From the NCBI GenBank assembly GCA_024336345.1, contig JANFOG010000009.1:1860001-1924000 (forward strand): a DNA stretch of 64,000 nt, given 5' to 3'. The notes below the pieces were generated by a model, which was given only the letters and a program-made list of their open reading frames with translations, made no database searches and was not told the DNA's origin. Position numbers and translations under genes: made by a program. The stretch is from Mariannaea sp. PMI_226. Its lineage: Eukaryota > Ascomycota > Sordariomycetes > Hypocreales > Nectriaceae. Positions 44,624 to 57,255 of the stretch are shown here, piece after piece. Each line of letters starts with the position of its first letter. Position 1 is the stretch's first letter.

Positions 44624-46404
44624 ATGGTGATCAACCGTTGGGCAGCAGTTGATTCTGCCGAAGTAAGAGGACGGTTTTGGAATACAATTCGTGAGAATTG
44701 GTATCTGGGGTTCACCTCCTTTGGAGGACCGCCTGTCCACTTCAAGATCGTAAGTAAGCCTAGACACTCGGGTACCCAACATCGTGGTCATGTTTGTAGA
44801 ATCGAGGTCGCGTCGGCCATCTGATAGTCAGGATTGGGCGGCTTTCAGGAGGTGTAGTGATAGGAACACGAAGACTGACTGACGGGGTTTTTGGCAGTTC
44901 CATGACAAATTTGTCACCAAGCTCTCATGGGTCGATGAGCAAGTGGTAAGAATAGCTTCTTAAGATTCAAAGATTATGAGAACTAACGATTGTTCTGTAG
45001 TATCAGGAAATATTTAGCGTCTGCCAGGCCTTCTCAGGCCCAGGAAGTACCAAGATGCATTATTGCATCAACCTTCTTCATGATGGCTTTCTTCCTGCTG
45101 TGCTCAGCTTTCTAGTTTGGAGGTATGTTCCCCGCACTGGCCTAACTGTTGGAGGCTGACAAATTCCTCAATCAAGTCTCCCAGGAGCTCTTGGAATGTA
45201 TGGGCTGTCCATTGGAGTATCTAATATTGGTGAATCACTTCCTCGACCTGTCTATGCTCTCCTCTCCGGGCTCAATGCTGCTACTGTCGGCATTATCATC
45301 CTTGCGGCTGTGCAGCTGTCCCAGAAGGCTATTACTGACACTATTACCCGCGTCCTGGTTTTTATTGGTGCTGCAGCCGGCATGATGTATAATGCGCTCT
45401 GGTACTTCCCATTGCTTATGTTTCTGGCTGGCATCACGGCGGTCGTTCACGACTTCCGCTGGCTGAACGACCTCATCAAAGCCATTCATTTTAGCATCCG
45501 AAGGAAGTCTAGGCGTGCCGAAGACCCTATAGAAGAGGCTACCGAGATGCAAATCCATCAAGAAGCCGCTCCAAGAGACAGTCACAGGGAAGCAAATGCA
45601 AATGTTAGGTCACCCAGCCATGATCAAGATAATCGCCAGCCCGATCTCCCAAACAGGGATGATGAAGATACACCTCTCCCAGTTACTGAGCACAACCAAC
45701 CTCGCATAGTGCCGGAGGGACGTCGTCTCAATGTCACCTGGAAATTCGGGCTCTTAATTATCCTAGGCTTTCTAGTCTCCTTCATTATCGTCATGGTTCT
45801 GCATGGTACACTCCCCAACAAATCCCGTCTGTACAGTCTCTTCGCCAACATGTACCTTGCTGGTACTATCATTTTCGGTGGCGGTCCAGTCGTGATTCCG
45901 CTTCTTCGGGAATACGTCGTTGCTGAGAATTGGGTGAGCCCTCGCGATTTCCTCATCGGGCTGGCACTTATCCAAGCTTTTCCCGGACCTAACTTTAACT
46001 TTGCGGTTTATCTTGGCAGTCTGACAGCAATAAATGGTGGTTATTCTTCCGCTGTGGGCGCTGTACTTGGATTTCTAGGCATTTTCGCCCCTGGGTTGAC
46101 GACTGTACACGGAACGATGGGTGTCTGGAATGCAGTGCGAGGGTGGAGATGGGTAAAGTCAGCATTGAGAGGCATAAACGCAGCAGCTGTTGGCCTCATT
46201 TACACTGCGGTATATCGTCTTTGGCAAATTGGCTACATTGACGAAGGTTTCCAACAAGGCACTAGCCTAGCTGTTCAGCCCTGGTGGGTTGTTGTGACAG
46301 CTACAAGCTATGTGGGTGGATATTGGTTTCGGGTGAGCCCGCCTGTTGCAATTGTTATCGGGGCGGTCATGGGCCTGATTTGGTATGGGGTCATCTCAGA
46401 CTGA
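44624..46404 (+). CDS. CHR-family (chromate) ion transporter
   Basis: CHR proteins move chromate or sulfate-like oxyanions across membranes; fungal long-chain forms carry two homologous halves. Four exons (44624-44749, 44898-44945, 45001-45122, 45177-46404) encode 507 residues. Half 1 has GFTSFGGPPVHFKI, then FHDKFVTKLSWVDEQV, FSVCQAFSGPGSTKM and LPGALGMYGLSIG. Half 2 repeats the pattern as GTIIFGGGPVVIPLLREYVV, WVSPRDFLIGLALIQAFPGP and FAPGLTTVHGTMG. The two halves are joined by a polar loop (about residues 200-290). Multiple hydrophobic segments fill both halves. Three small 5' introns were needed to recover half 1, and all keep frame. There is no metal-resistance gene nearby, so the physiological ion is unclear. 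Confidence 0.88.
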
Positions 46405-49250
46405 TCAAATCGTTGCGTCTTGGGTTTCACATAATTTGAAATTGTTCAATGGCGGGGCAAAGCGGTCGGGGCCGTGTAGGCACCAGGAATGAAGAAAATC
46501 TTCGTTGATGGTGTCACAGCAAGAGAAGAAGAGCATCTTCAGCCTATTCAACTAGTCGGAAGAGGATGTCTCTGTCAGGGTGGTGGTTGAAGTTACGGAT
46601 TGTTGATTCATACAGACAATAACAATGTGACTGTTTTCAGGATTTGAACGGATTCCATGAGCGGCGAGGTCGTGTCTCAAATGATCAAAAAGTATTTAAC
46701 AGTGATTCAATATCTCTGGCTGGGTGCAGCTGCATGGGTCTGGGCGAGCAAATTTTACAAAACATTTGGTGAGGGTATCGACAGGAGAGGATCCTCTAAG
46801 GCCTTTCTCTAGCAATCTTAGTTGTACCTTCGTTTGAGGATGGGTGGAACTGCAGATTTTGTCGCTTAAAATTTTGGGTGGCCATTGCGCCTAGTCCTTG
46901 AAGCCAAGGCATGATACTTTGATGGCTAAATCCTTCTTGGCCTCACCTGACATCCTAAAGAGCTTCCTAAAAAGCTGGGTCCAGAGGCCCATATTGTAAT
47001 GGTCTGTTCGATCCCCAAGGGATAAACCAGATCACAACAGGGTTATATTATTAGGGAGCATTATATCAAACAATTACGAATGTAATATATTAAGTATACT
47101 ACATCTTGGCGTCGTTACAACGCTGCTCGGGAGATCCAGCAGTGAGTCCGGGATATTTTCCCAATTAAAGCAGCATATAAGCGAAATAGGACTTGCAACC
47201 AATTGCCGGTTAGATTGGGTATAGCCAAATGCCATTAGCTAAATATTATGGGAGTGCGTTTAGCACGTCTGTACCGCAGCCAAGATCGCAACATGATTTA
47301 TATTATCATTACGACCTCTTCACTTTTCATAACCACTATTTTAAACCTCTTCGAGAAATTTCTGAAGAGAGCTATAAGGGTTAACGTTTGAATATGTCCT
47401 ACAGTCTAATTAGCAACTGGCAGAATCAGGTCAAGCAGCTTCAATGGATGCGCAATCTAAGACACCTAACGGCAAACCTGTTCTTTTCTTAAATCGTATC
47501 AAAGCTCCTTTCTGGGTAATTAGGTTGCTATTAAGTGTATTTAGGCAGTTCCAACTCAAGCTGAGAGTCAGGCTCTTATCCTTATCGTAAGGATGGCAGA
47601 CCATCTTTTATACTTTAGTTTACGCTATACAGCACGTTATCGTCAGCACTTTCTAGGATCAGAAGCCATTTGTAATTCCGTTCTGCCGGTAGTCAGCTAT
47701 TTTGCCATTCAATTAATAACTCGCGACCCGAGTGGTAAATCTTCAACTATCCTTCCCATGCTCCGTCTCCTCGTCCCTCTCCACCGCGTGGATCGGTTCC
47801 AGTGAATCATCTCATCGCCGTGTCGTGAGAACCGTTCTTGTCCCTGATTGCACTTTGATCAGATTAACCTAGGTGCCTTTGAGAGCTCAATTGGTGCTCA
47901 ATATTGCAAAGTTGTGGAGATGGCAGAGTTTTGGCGACTCACGGGAAAGGAAGGCGGCCGCCCGCGGTTTTTGTCGACCGATCCAATCTCAAGAGTCGGA
48001 AATAGCTCTTCGGTATGGCGAATCGCACCTAAGGCGCCAGATTCGAATTTCAGAAAGCTACTGAAGTCGCCATCTCTGCTTTCCCGCCCGCATATAATGA
48101 TAACCATCAAAAAGGGAGCGGAGTGCGACGGGGCCGGACTACTTAGAATAGACGGTTGAGGTCATCGGCCCCCGTCAACGTAGAAGGTATGTAGCAAGAT
48201 ATTTATTATTAAGCATGGGTTTCAAGGTTACACAGTCGTCATGGTCCCACACTGACTGGGCGTGGTCATAATTTTGACAGAGTATTCGTCACGGAGAACT
48301 GGAGCGTCGCTAAGTGGGACATCAAGCATGAGCGGACAATCTCACACGCGATAATATACTCTTCAGCTCTGGCCTACAGGGCGGAAAACCTGAACAAGAT
48401 GCAGAATGCCAGCGTAAATTGGAAGATGAAGCACAAAATCTATAAGCTTCCGGGAGATTCTGAGTAGTCTTGAATCGAATGTCATGCATTTGCCGCCAAA
48501 GGCCACAGCCTCTTGAGGATTCTACTCAATCGATTTCCAAATTGAATATTGCTACGATGGAGGCGGACGGAGGAGAGAGAACCACCATCGTGACGTCAGT
48601 CATAACTAATCCGATGGCCACACCATCATCCTTGGCAATCACTACCACGTGCCCACTAGCCGGCCCGCACCGAAGTCGTCCGCGCCATTCCATATCCATT
48701 GTGGCCATCTTATTGAAAACTAGACTACATTTCAGGCACACAGGTCCGGGTTTTGTAGTGGTGCCATTTGGGACCTGGGGTGTGCAGGATAGATTTCCAC
48801 TTTCACATCAGCTTAAATCACACACCAGCGAACCAAGAAAAAATATAGCTTATACAAGAGTACGCGAGGTCGTGATTCTTAGTATTGCCGGCGATTGTGT
48901 GGTGTTTCAAGCTGTCGGGCGCAATCTAGGACAAATAAGAGCGTATTTAAACATGGAAAACCTCAGAACATACCGTGTCTCACAGATTTCAACTTTCTGA
49001 GTACATCAAAATCCCGGAAATCAGGAAACATACTCAGACTGGGTTCCACCTGGCTACTGAATGCTAATTGCATACAGAAGGTCATTTCAAGCAATTACTA
49101 GCCAACTGGGGAAGATACTCAGAAATAGCTGATGGATGGAGACATAAAGTCTGCTGGTGGTGGGCATGCGATCGAGACTTACTTCCTTGATTAGAACCGA
49201 CCGGGAGATGCATCAAGCTCATTTTGTCGTATTATTGCTATGTCTATAGC
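46405..49250. other. Gene-poor interval, 2.8 kb, ending at a solo LTR
   Basis: No convincing gene. It includes a 51-codon frame at 46657-46812 with one strong hydrophobic segment (listed separately) and AT-rich sequence at about 47040-47400. The open frames at 47.6-49.0 kb look random. Confidence 0.4.
46657..46812 (+). CDS. Possible single-pass membrane micropeptide (51 aa)
   Basis: A short frame with a polar start (MSGEVVSQMIKKY), one hydrophobic segment rich in Trp/Leu/Ala (about residues 14-31) and a basic end (FYKTFGEGIDRRGSSK). The charge layout is that of a single-pass membrane peptide. There is no homologue I recognise and no promoter evidence, so a chance frame is quite possible. Confidence 0.15.
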   Translation: MSGEVVSQMIKKYLTVIQYLWLGAAAWVWASKFYKTFGEGIDRRGSSKAFL

Positions 49251-49504
49251 TGTCACGGAGAGCCCAGCTCTATGTAGATGGATACTATAGATACCTCAAG
49301 CCTCCCACTGTAATATACCCATAGGGTGATCTTAGTAGCCGGTCTCGGCGGCCCCTGTGGGGGGCCCCCGGCCCCTCTTCCCCTATTCAGGGGGGCGTCT
49401 TCAGGGGAAAATCCCTTATATAAACCCCTCATAGGATTAGGTAGTCTGGGGAAGTCACTTATCGTCACACCTACATTCTTGACCCTACGTTCCGTGACAA
49501 TAGC
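49246..49504. mobile_element. Solo LTR of a retrotransposon with 5-bp target duplication
   Basis: The element at 49251-49499 (249 bp) begins TGTCACGGA and ends TCCGTGACA, perfect inverted termini of the TG...CA type. It is flanked on both sides by ATAGC (49246-49250 and 49500-49504), a 5-bp target-site duplication. An internal TATATAA near 49417 is a plausible LTR promoter. The internal part is GC-rich (runs of G and C near 49355-49400) and not depleted in CpA. No internal retroelement genes are adjacent, so this is a solo LTR left by recombination. The size and TGTCAC-type ends suggest a Ty3/gypsy origin, which is inference. Confidence 0.88.
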
Positions 49505-49521
49505 TTATTACTATGCCTACT

Positions 49522-51142
49522 CTAAACTCTGTGTTCTTGGCTCACAACACTTCCTGTAGTGTTCCCATGGGATCCATGAGATATCAATTCCTGCTCGTCC
49601 GCTTCACCATAGGTGGCCACGAATGAGGTTGTATGCAAGATACCGTGCTTTGGTTTTAGCGTCTGGTCGGGAGATGCATGGATTGTATCTCCGTGATGGC
49701 TCTTCCCAGTGTCCACCTGCCAATGTGTAGGCCGATGAGAGTCCGTCTCTTTCGGACCACTGGCAAGAGTCTGCATTGGCCATGTACGAGCGTGGGACCC
49801 ACCATAGTTGGAATTTTCAGGCTCATTTTGTTGATAGTAGGCGGGAGCAGTGGACCCAAATCGAGAGCAGCATTTAGCGAGGAAGAGGCGCGTAGTTGGG
49901 ATGCAAATACAGATCACACCCACGCTGATCTCAATAGCCGACCATTTGGCAATTTCAACTTCATCCCATGTGAGGTTGGAACTGTGAAAAAACCCAGTAA
50001 GGCTTTTGAGCCGAATGATACTGACAACAGTATCACTAAAAGAATGCGTCAATAGCTGCTCAGACTTCCAACAGGAGTAAACATGATACTTACAAAGTAC
50101 CGATGATAAACATAAGAGCAACTCCCACTTTTCTGGAGCGCTTTAAATTCAACGTTTTTAACTGCCATAAAGGGATGGCGAGAATGATGACAGAAAATGC
50201 AATAGTTATAAGCCCCAGAATCCAAGCCAGCAAATTGATGTTAACGCAACGGCCTTTATGCTCTGCATCCCACCTTGTCCAGGTATAGCTAATAGGCCAG
50301 CAGGGAATTATTGATATAATCAATATAATAAAGCCAAACAGACTAACAGTAGAGATTGTAGCCCATATGACTCTTCTACTATTTTGAGAAGGGAAGATTC
50401 TCAAGTAAAAAAAGAGTATAGATAGCCTTATCGCTGTAATCTGAATGATGTAAAAAACAGTCGCGATATAGAAGTAGTAGATAAAATTATAAATCTGTTG
50501 TGGCTGAAGTGTCCACATATCCTTTCCTAGGCCACTAGGGATAACATAAGCAAGAATAATGATGTTCTCTGCTTCCATGGCAAGGGCGGTGATAAGAGCA
50601 AACCAATCGTCAAGTCCAAGGGTCAATTTGTCCCAGATTTTAGAAACAAAACGCTGGATAAGTGGGACTAAGGGTATGACGCTTAGAACGATGAGAGTGT
50701 TGCGAAGGGATTGGGAGCTGCTCCTGACTGGCGCGCCGCAGGCTGCTGACGAGATATTCTTCATCTCTGTTATGAACGATTAGTTTGGATATTCTTAAAT
50801 AGATTTTCGTTCGAGGAGACTTGCGGAGTGCGTCTATAGGTGTGCATGACTGCATTATGCCAGCCTCTGCGTTTTGTTGGAAGGCAACATCTGCACATGT
50901 GCAAGTTGTATTGGTTAATTGACAGTTCGATTTAGCAGCTGCATCCTGAAGAGGTTTAATCTAGTATTGGGGCTTCATCAGCTCAGGTGAACTCCCCTGT
51001 GTCGGTTGAGAGGACATACGGCGCATTCTGGTATTTGGCTGGAGGAGGAATTCGCTGCGGGTGAGGCGAATGCCACATTTGTATGCAGTAGTGCCAAAAA
51101 GGCCGTGATAAATAGGCTTTGGGATACAAAGGAGCGCTTCAT
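49522..51142 (-). CDS. CFEM-domain Pth11-like seven-helix receptor with degenerate CFEM
   Basis: It is a predicted plasma-membrane receptor. Four exons (51142-51020, 50960-50825, 50766-50094, 50035-49522) encode 481 residues. A signal peptide (about 1-26) precedes a CFEM region that keeps IPECA, SNC, TTCTC, QSC and AACG but lacks two expected cysteines (Pro in KPLQ, Gly in EAGIM). Seven hydrophobic segments follow, starting LRNTLIVLSVIPLVPLI, with LGLDDWFAL after the first and WSAIEISVGVICICIP near the end, as in the fungal rhodopsin-like family. The C-terminal tail is polar and His/Ser-rich. Intron 2 (50824-50767) appears to use a GC-AG border (GCAAGT...CAG), and this joins DAL to QMKNISSAACG as the family requires. 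A solo LTR lies 22 bases beyond the stop codon. Confidence 0.78.
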
Positions 51143-53104
51143 GGTAGATAGTTGATGTCTGTGGACCTGAGTTTGTCTGGTTCTGGCCAGGATTCACCCC
51201 GGCGACATCGAATTGCAGGTGTCGATTGACGATGACAGAGAGGGCTATGGGGAGAAAAATGTCGTGTCCCAAAATTGCGGGACGTAGGATTCAGGTTGTG
51301 TTCCGGTTTATTTATGTGTCATACAAGGTCTGTACTCCATCTCCAAAACAAGGCGCAGAGGCGAGACAAATCCTAGATACTAGGGGTCTGCGAAAGCGAA
51401 TCTTCTGCGCCAATAGGACTGAATTAGCACGAGACGTCCCAGGGGCTTCATTCATAAGCCAGCATCGCTAGCTCTTATGGTGCAGTTTCATTATTCCACG
51501 CCGCAACTCAATGGTAAGGCACGAGTCAGATGAAAATCTGGGCTCACCTGTCAATCACATGCTAAACCGAGTTCATCTATAGCTTTGCAGGGAGAGTTGG
51601 GTCACAGATATGCAATCACTGCACTTATGCACCGCGCTCATTGGAAAACAACGGGTGGGTTGCTCTCGGACCCCCTATTCTTCATCCTCATTCCTTCCTG
51701 GATTCATTTATCGACGCTAGTACGTGGTGGGTGAGTTTGATATTTGATATCCCAACTCTCGGACCTCCTCTTTCGTATTTCCCCGGATTTTCCTGCCAGT
51801 TCTCGAGACTACCCCACATGCTGTGGGCAGTAGAGAATGATTGTTGGATTCGGTTTCCAAGCTCCCGAGCGACCATTTTCATTTTCGTATGACTTTTTGT
51901 TCATGCTAGATGGTCGGTTGCGCAGAACGAAACGGAAAGAGGATAAGGAGCGACCGTGCAACCACCTAGCCAAGAATGGTGCGCTCAATGAAGAGGGTCA
52001 CGAAGGAGATGCGCTGCAGCATCTAATAACGGAATAGCTCGAGCGCGCCATTGATGAGGGACAATATGACTGATCTTATGCAACCTTCCTTGAGAATTGG
52101 GATCGCGAACGTGCGTGAAACTAAGGACATGTCACCCTCATCATTTGAATGATCTTCGACGACGCACGTTTTGCAGCAACGAATTTACCTTTCTTTGAAG
52201 ACATTGGGCCATACCCATGCAGAAAAATTAAAAATAAAAAATAAAATAATAATAATAATAATAATAAAGATTGCTGACATGCGAAACCGCACTTGGTGGT
52301 AATTTTCGATGGAAAATGTGGATTATGTGAAATGTGTCTATCTGTAAGCAATTTTCGGATTAAATACCGCACGAGTTTTGCTCAATCTGTGCAACCCCAG
52401 TTACGATAACCAGTGGAGATAGCTGTTGCTATTCATTTATGTAGAAGGAGTTAGAGAAGAAATACCAATAGTACATTCGATTGTAAAATTAGATTTGTCC
52501 TTTCGAACAACTGAGGATGAAGCCATGGAATCCTTCGCACCTTCGTGACAGACATATTGTCCGTGTGGATGCAGGTCTCACATCTTGTGAGTAGTCAAGA
52601 GCAGAACACTCATTCAAGAGCAGATAATGGCGAACGCACTCTCGTGGGCTACTTGGCCAAGGAGCCGACTGAGGGCTGGTAAGGAGGAAATGCATAGCTT
52701 GCGCACCAATGGCAGTTGGAGAAACAAGCTTGAACTAGACTGGGGAAAACTTGTAGAGAAACACAATGGATTCTGTTATAGATAATACTGTTTTTAGTAT
52801 GGTGTCTGGATCTCATTACAGGCCAACCGCAAAATGGCAAAGGAACGACGCGCTTTGGTATCATGGATAAACTGACGTAATTCACCGAGTGCACGTCAGG
52901 TAGCAATATTACTACTAGTCAGACAACGTTTAATTTTGAACCAGGGCATCTTGCGACCAACGAAACGCGCCATCGCGCTTGCAAGCCAAATCGTTACTGC
53001 TTCTAGATCCAAAGATATCATACCAAAGAGTTGATAGTTCTGTTAACAATGGAGATTTTTAATTTTGACCTTGAACACTGGCTAATTTCGAGGTATCTCT
53101 CCAC
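51143..53104. other. Gene-poor interval with a TAA/ATA microsatellite
   Basis: About 2 kb between the receptor start and the dehydrogenase stop. No credible gene. A simple AT-rich repeat lies near 52229-52267. The first few hundred bases are the promoter of the minus-strand receptor. Confidence 0.4.
52229..52267. repeat. AT-rich microsatellite (AAAAT then ATA units)
   Basis: Imperfect AAAAT-type units run into about seven tandem ATA/AAT triplets. A simple sequence repeat with no coding role visible. Confidence 0.85.
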
Positions 53105-53929
53105 TTAAGGCAAGTGGATACCACCGTCCACAGCAATAAGCTGTCCCGTAACGTAGCTGGCATCCGGATGAGCCAAGTACTCAGCAGCAATAGCGCATTC
53201 GCGAGTGGTTCCCATGCGCTTGATGTGCTGGTTAGCCTCAAGTCTCGCCGCCACTGGTGAGCCTTCCATAGCAAGATCAGTGTCAATCGGGCCAGGGGAA
53301 AGAGTATTAATGGTAATGCCCTTTGGACCAAGTTCCTCAGCAAGCGCCAATGTCAATGCATTCAAAGCCCCCTTGGAGGCACCGTAAACGGGTAGCATAT
53401 AGGAGCCCAGGCGGGCGATAATACTGGATACGTTGATAATGCGCCCACCGGTCTTCATATAAGGCAATGCTGCCTGGATCAATAGGAAGGGCCCGCGCAC
53501 GTTGACGTGGAAGACTTGATCCCACTGTTCAAATGGGACATCAGCTATCCCCGTGGTCATAGCCGCGGTTCCAGCGTTGTTAACAACAATGTCGATAGTA
53601 TTTGTCTGAAATCCCTTCAAGGCGGCATTGACAAGCACAGTACCAAAATCGGCAGCCGAAGCATCGGCCTTTACGGCGATTGACCTCGCGCCAACGGCTT
53701 CGATGGCCTTGACAACCTCCTCGGCGGGGCCAGCGGCGGAGGAGTAGTGGACCAAAATCTGTGACTATGCGTTAGTATCCTGATTTTCGCTTCCACTGTG
53801 CGAGCTGTTGGAACTTACGCTGGCACCCTTCTTGGCAAGACCAAGCGCAATAGCAGCACCGATCCCGTTTAGCTTTGAAGAGCCGGTGACAATGGCGACC
53901 TTGCCCTTAAATGGTTGCTCACTTGACAT
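53105..53929 (-). CDS. Short-chain dehydrogenase/reductase
   Basis: It is an NAD(P)-dependent oxidoreductase, classical SDR type. Two exons (53929-53819 and 53758-53105) around a 60-base intron encode 254 residues. The cofactor motif is TGSSKLNGIG (about residues 15-24), with NNAG near residue 90. A catalytic Ser lies in RIINVSSI and the catalytic pair in YGASKGALN (YxxxK). PGPIDTDLA and the terminal YVTGQLIAVDGGIH are also typical. This is the 3-oxoacyl-ACP reductase/glucose-1-dehydrogenase-like subgroup by pattern. The substrate cannot be told from sequence. The start is the first ATG and gives the usual short lead before the first strand. No partner gene is adjacent; long empty DNA lies on both sides. 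Confidence 0.9.
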
Positions 53930-56900
53930 GGTTGAAGTGTAGGTGGATAAAGGAGTTTTGTAACTATATGTGGTTATTGAATAGCTGTATGTATTAGATA
54001 TGAGTCTCCTTTTCAGGACCCAACGACCTTATATATAGGTACTTACTCTCCTATAGAATCTGAAAATTAAACGATTTCCCCCCCTTCCACAACCATGTTG
54101 TGGCGAATACAAACGTACAGCACTAAATTACAAACTACAATTCATCGATTACAAATGAAGAGAGAGAACTGGTCCTTAAACAAGAGAATCGATTACATTT
54201 TCCAATTGGAAATCCAATAACGTTGGACTATATGTTTACGTTACTTCTCGAAAAGAAGGAGGGACAAGGACCACCGCAAAATCTAGTGTTCGGCGGTGTG
54301 GACCTCTCGCTTGGCGACAAAGGCTGGTTCAGCAATGGAGGGCTGGCGGGTTCAACAAAGCTGCTTATTCAGCTACTCACCACGATTTCTACCTGAATGG
54401 TTCCACCTGCTGCATCTAATCTGTCATGCTCACTAATGTTTTAACGTTATGGTGGCAAATGCTCAGCGTATAGAAGGCATTGTACAAGGTCCAACTCTGA
54501 AGTTCAAATAAAATCACCAATATGTCAATTCAATTCAATTAGGGGGGTGATAAGAAGCAACAGCGGACCATTGTCCTAGCATTAATTGACCAGTAGCGCT
54601 CACAATATCTAAAACATTTCCTTTCATTTGTTGCGGCCACCAGCAATGATCGCACCCCATACACCTCGTAGGGAACACTCCCTTATCTAGCTTAATGCAA
54701 AATACTGCGCTCACGAGATTAATGATACTTCATTTACTTTTGTATTAATACTCAGTCTACTGGTACATGTCAGAATACAATTGTCTTTTACCTCATTAAT
54801 GGGGTCGAGCTGTTGCAAGGCTGACGTCTCGTAAGTCACGACTGCTCCACCACTGTAGTACGATCTCAGGCAGCAAATCTATTTCGAGATCGAAGAACGA
54901 TTGGGTATGCTTATTGAAACAACCCTCCGTGGAAACTGATCAGGCAACTTTGCGACGAGCTAGTTATTATCGATATCTTTGATCAGAACATGCACAGAGA
55001 TCACTACAACTTCACCCTTCGCTTCCAGACCTAGCAAAATATTCGGCGGGTCAAGTCGCTGTGTGTGTGCACTTGCGAGGTTCAAATTGACGAAGACTAG
55101 CGAGTTGTGATTGGAATGTTGATTTAGAAGAGCAAATTTATGGCAAGTTTTAGCCATTTCCTAGCTTCACCTTACCATTCCAAATTGAATTGATTTCATG
55201 CTTGTGTCTAATAAAAGGATCTTGTAATACTTAACTCAATTGGAATTTCCTCACAGATGCTGTTTTGTATATGATCAACCGCCGTTAGCACCCTAAAAAT
55301 CTCCGCCGAAGTGATTTCATTCGCTTGTCTTTGTGATATCCCTGTCTACAAGCTATTCCCGTCCCAACTGGATAGGTTGTGCTGGGACACAGCCTTGCGG
55401 CTAAGGTTCAATAGTTTTCCACAACACTTTCCCTTCCCGACACAGCACATAACCCCAGAGACCATTATCCTATACCTGGATCACAAACCGGCAGTTAAAA
55501 AGAAGCGAATTAAACAAAAAGGCACGCACGAAAGTTCTCACCTTTTCAATATACCTCACTCCAACTACTATCCCATTATCATCCATGAGCTGCCGTTCGT
55601 CGCCAAAATTGCATTTTCAGAGGCTAAAGAGGTTAGACCGGTAGATTTCCACGAGTCGGTTATTGGAAGCGCCAGGTTGGGCCGTTTTTCTTAGCGTTGT
55701 TGCGAACGTGTCTCGCGACGAAGAGATGAACGGGTTTTTGTCATGCTTATAAATTACGAATGATTCCCAGAGACCAATCTCTAATAGACAGATACTGGAC
55801 TATAAAGCTCGTGTTTCTTTATGTAGCCTTCCTTTTTAAATAATTCCTGCGGTAAAGGATGCCCATAAAAGTTCTTCTCCCACTCGCACAAGTCCTAACA
55901 ATAAGTCTGGCCGTCTTCCCTACGAAACTTGTCGAACCCAGCGGGAGAGGCAGATGGTGGAGAAGATTGGAATAGGAGAATGACCTCTGGGTGGATATGC
56001 ATGCAAGCATCAATGTCCTCACGAGTTTTAGCTGAATGGCACCAACCTATCGCTTTTACAATTTTGAGCAATAAAACCAGAGGTTCTTAAGCCCGAGAAA
56101 GGCTCTCTCAATTGCTGAATCATTCACACGAGGATACAGATTGCAGTCTACAGTACGGTCTGTATAGGCCCTTGATCCAGGGTTGGAGAAAATGTAGGGC
56201 TGAGGTTGCCTTGGGCGAGTTCTATGCTCTTAGGGATTTGGTGTTTATTTGGAGTGATGGGTAGAGAATTGAAACGTCCCATCCACCCGGATTCCTGGAA
56301 TTGGTGAATAGAGGAAAGGGGGCCTTATTTTGGACATATGTGTCAATTAATCAAATATGACCTGTATTTCTGCTATGTTCTGGGGGTTACATAGTGCCTA
56401 CCACCACGCTCTGTCTCATAGTGATCCATCCTGCTAGTAACATCATAGTTAGAGATTAGTATATGCAAATTCGATTTCTAGATAATCTAGTGGCTAGAAC
56501 CAATCTAGAAGCTGCTTAAGCATTTGATCATCCCTTTTTGGTCTAGGTAAGTAAGGGACCATAACATATCACTGATTAGTTATCAATCCGGTTTTAACGG
56601 CAAGTTGATAACTTATGCGTCTACGAGTGGGATAATGCAGCATAGGGCCATAGCTAGAGTACAGTTAGGTTGAACAAGATGATCCCATTCCCTTATAAGA
56701 CTGGAGCTTGCAGCTCAGGGTTTTGGCCATAGTGGTGGGACTACAAGGGAATTTCACAGCTAACCCTGAGCGACGGGCCTTCGTCCTATTGGCTCTGTTA
56801 CAATATTTGTGAGTTTACGCCATCTCCTGCTATCCAAAGGTTGATTATCTAATCGAAGGAAAAAGGAATTTGTGAGGCTAAAGCATTACCCCCTACGCGA

Positions 56901-57255
56901 TAACTAGTACACATGGTTAGCTAAGTCGTTCTTTTATTCAGCGCAATTATTAAGTAACAGGATTGAGGCTATGGATAATGAAATGACGGGTTGGTTTACC
57001 TAAAGGGGCCTCCTCCCTGTTGTGGCTAGGCAAGAGCAGAAGAAGGACAAGAGCAGATCTTGTCAAATTTTAGTCATTTTCATTCCTTGACATTTATATT
57101 CCGCTAAAATTCCTCTTCTTATTTTGCAGCTGACCGTGTTTTGTAGCTCAGGTGATAAGCTATATTTAATTCCGTATACTCGATTTCAAGTGGGTATTGG
57201 AAAACCCGTTTGCAATCGCACTGCAACCACTTACCTTAAAAACTCAGGTCTGACC
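53930..57255. other. Gene-poor interval, 3.3 kb
   Basis: This is the longest gap in the window. I see no frame with domain features on either strand; the 127-codon frame at 55311-55694 is low in protein character. A triple CAATT word occurs near 54524. The last part leads into the MFS pseudogene. Confidence 0.4.

Noticed and set aside
47593..49101. Short open frames between the CHR transporter and the solo LTR, possible internal part of the retroelement
   Set aside because: None shows gag, protease, reverse transcriptase or integrase motifs, and the target duplication lies directly at both LTR ends, so no internal region is attached.
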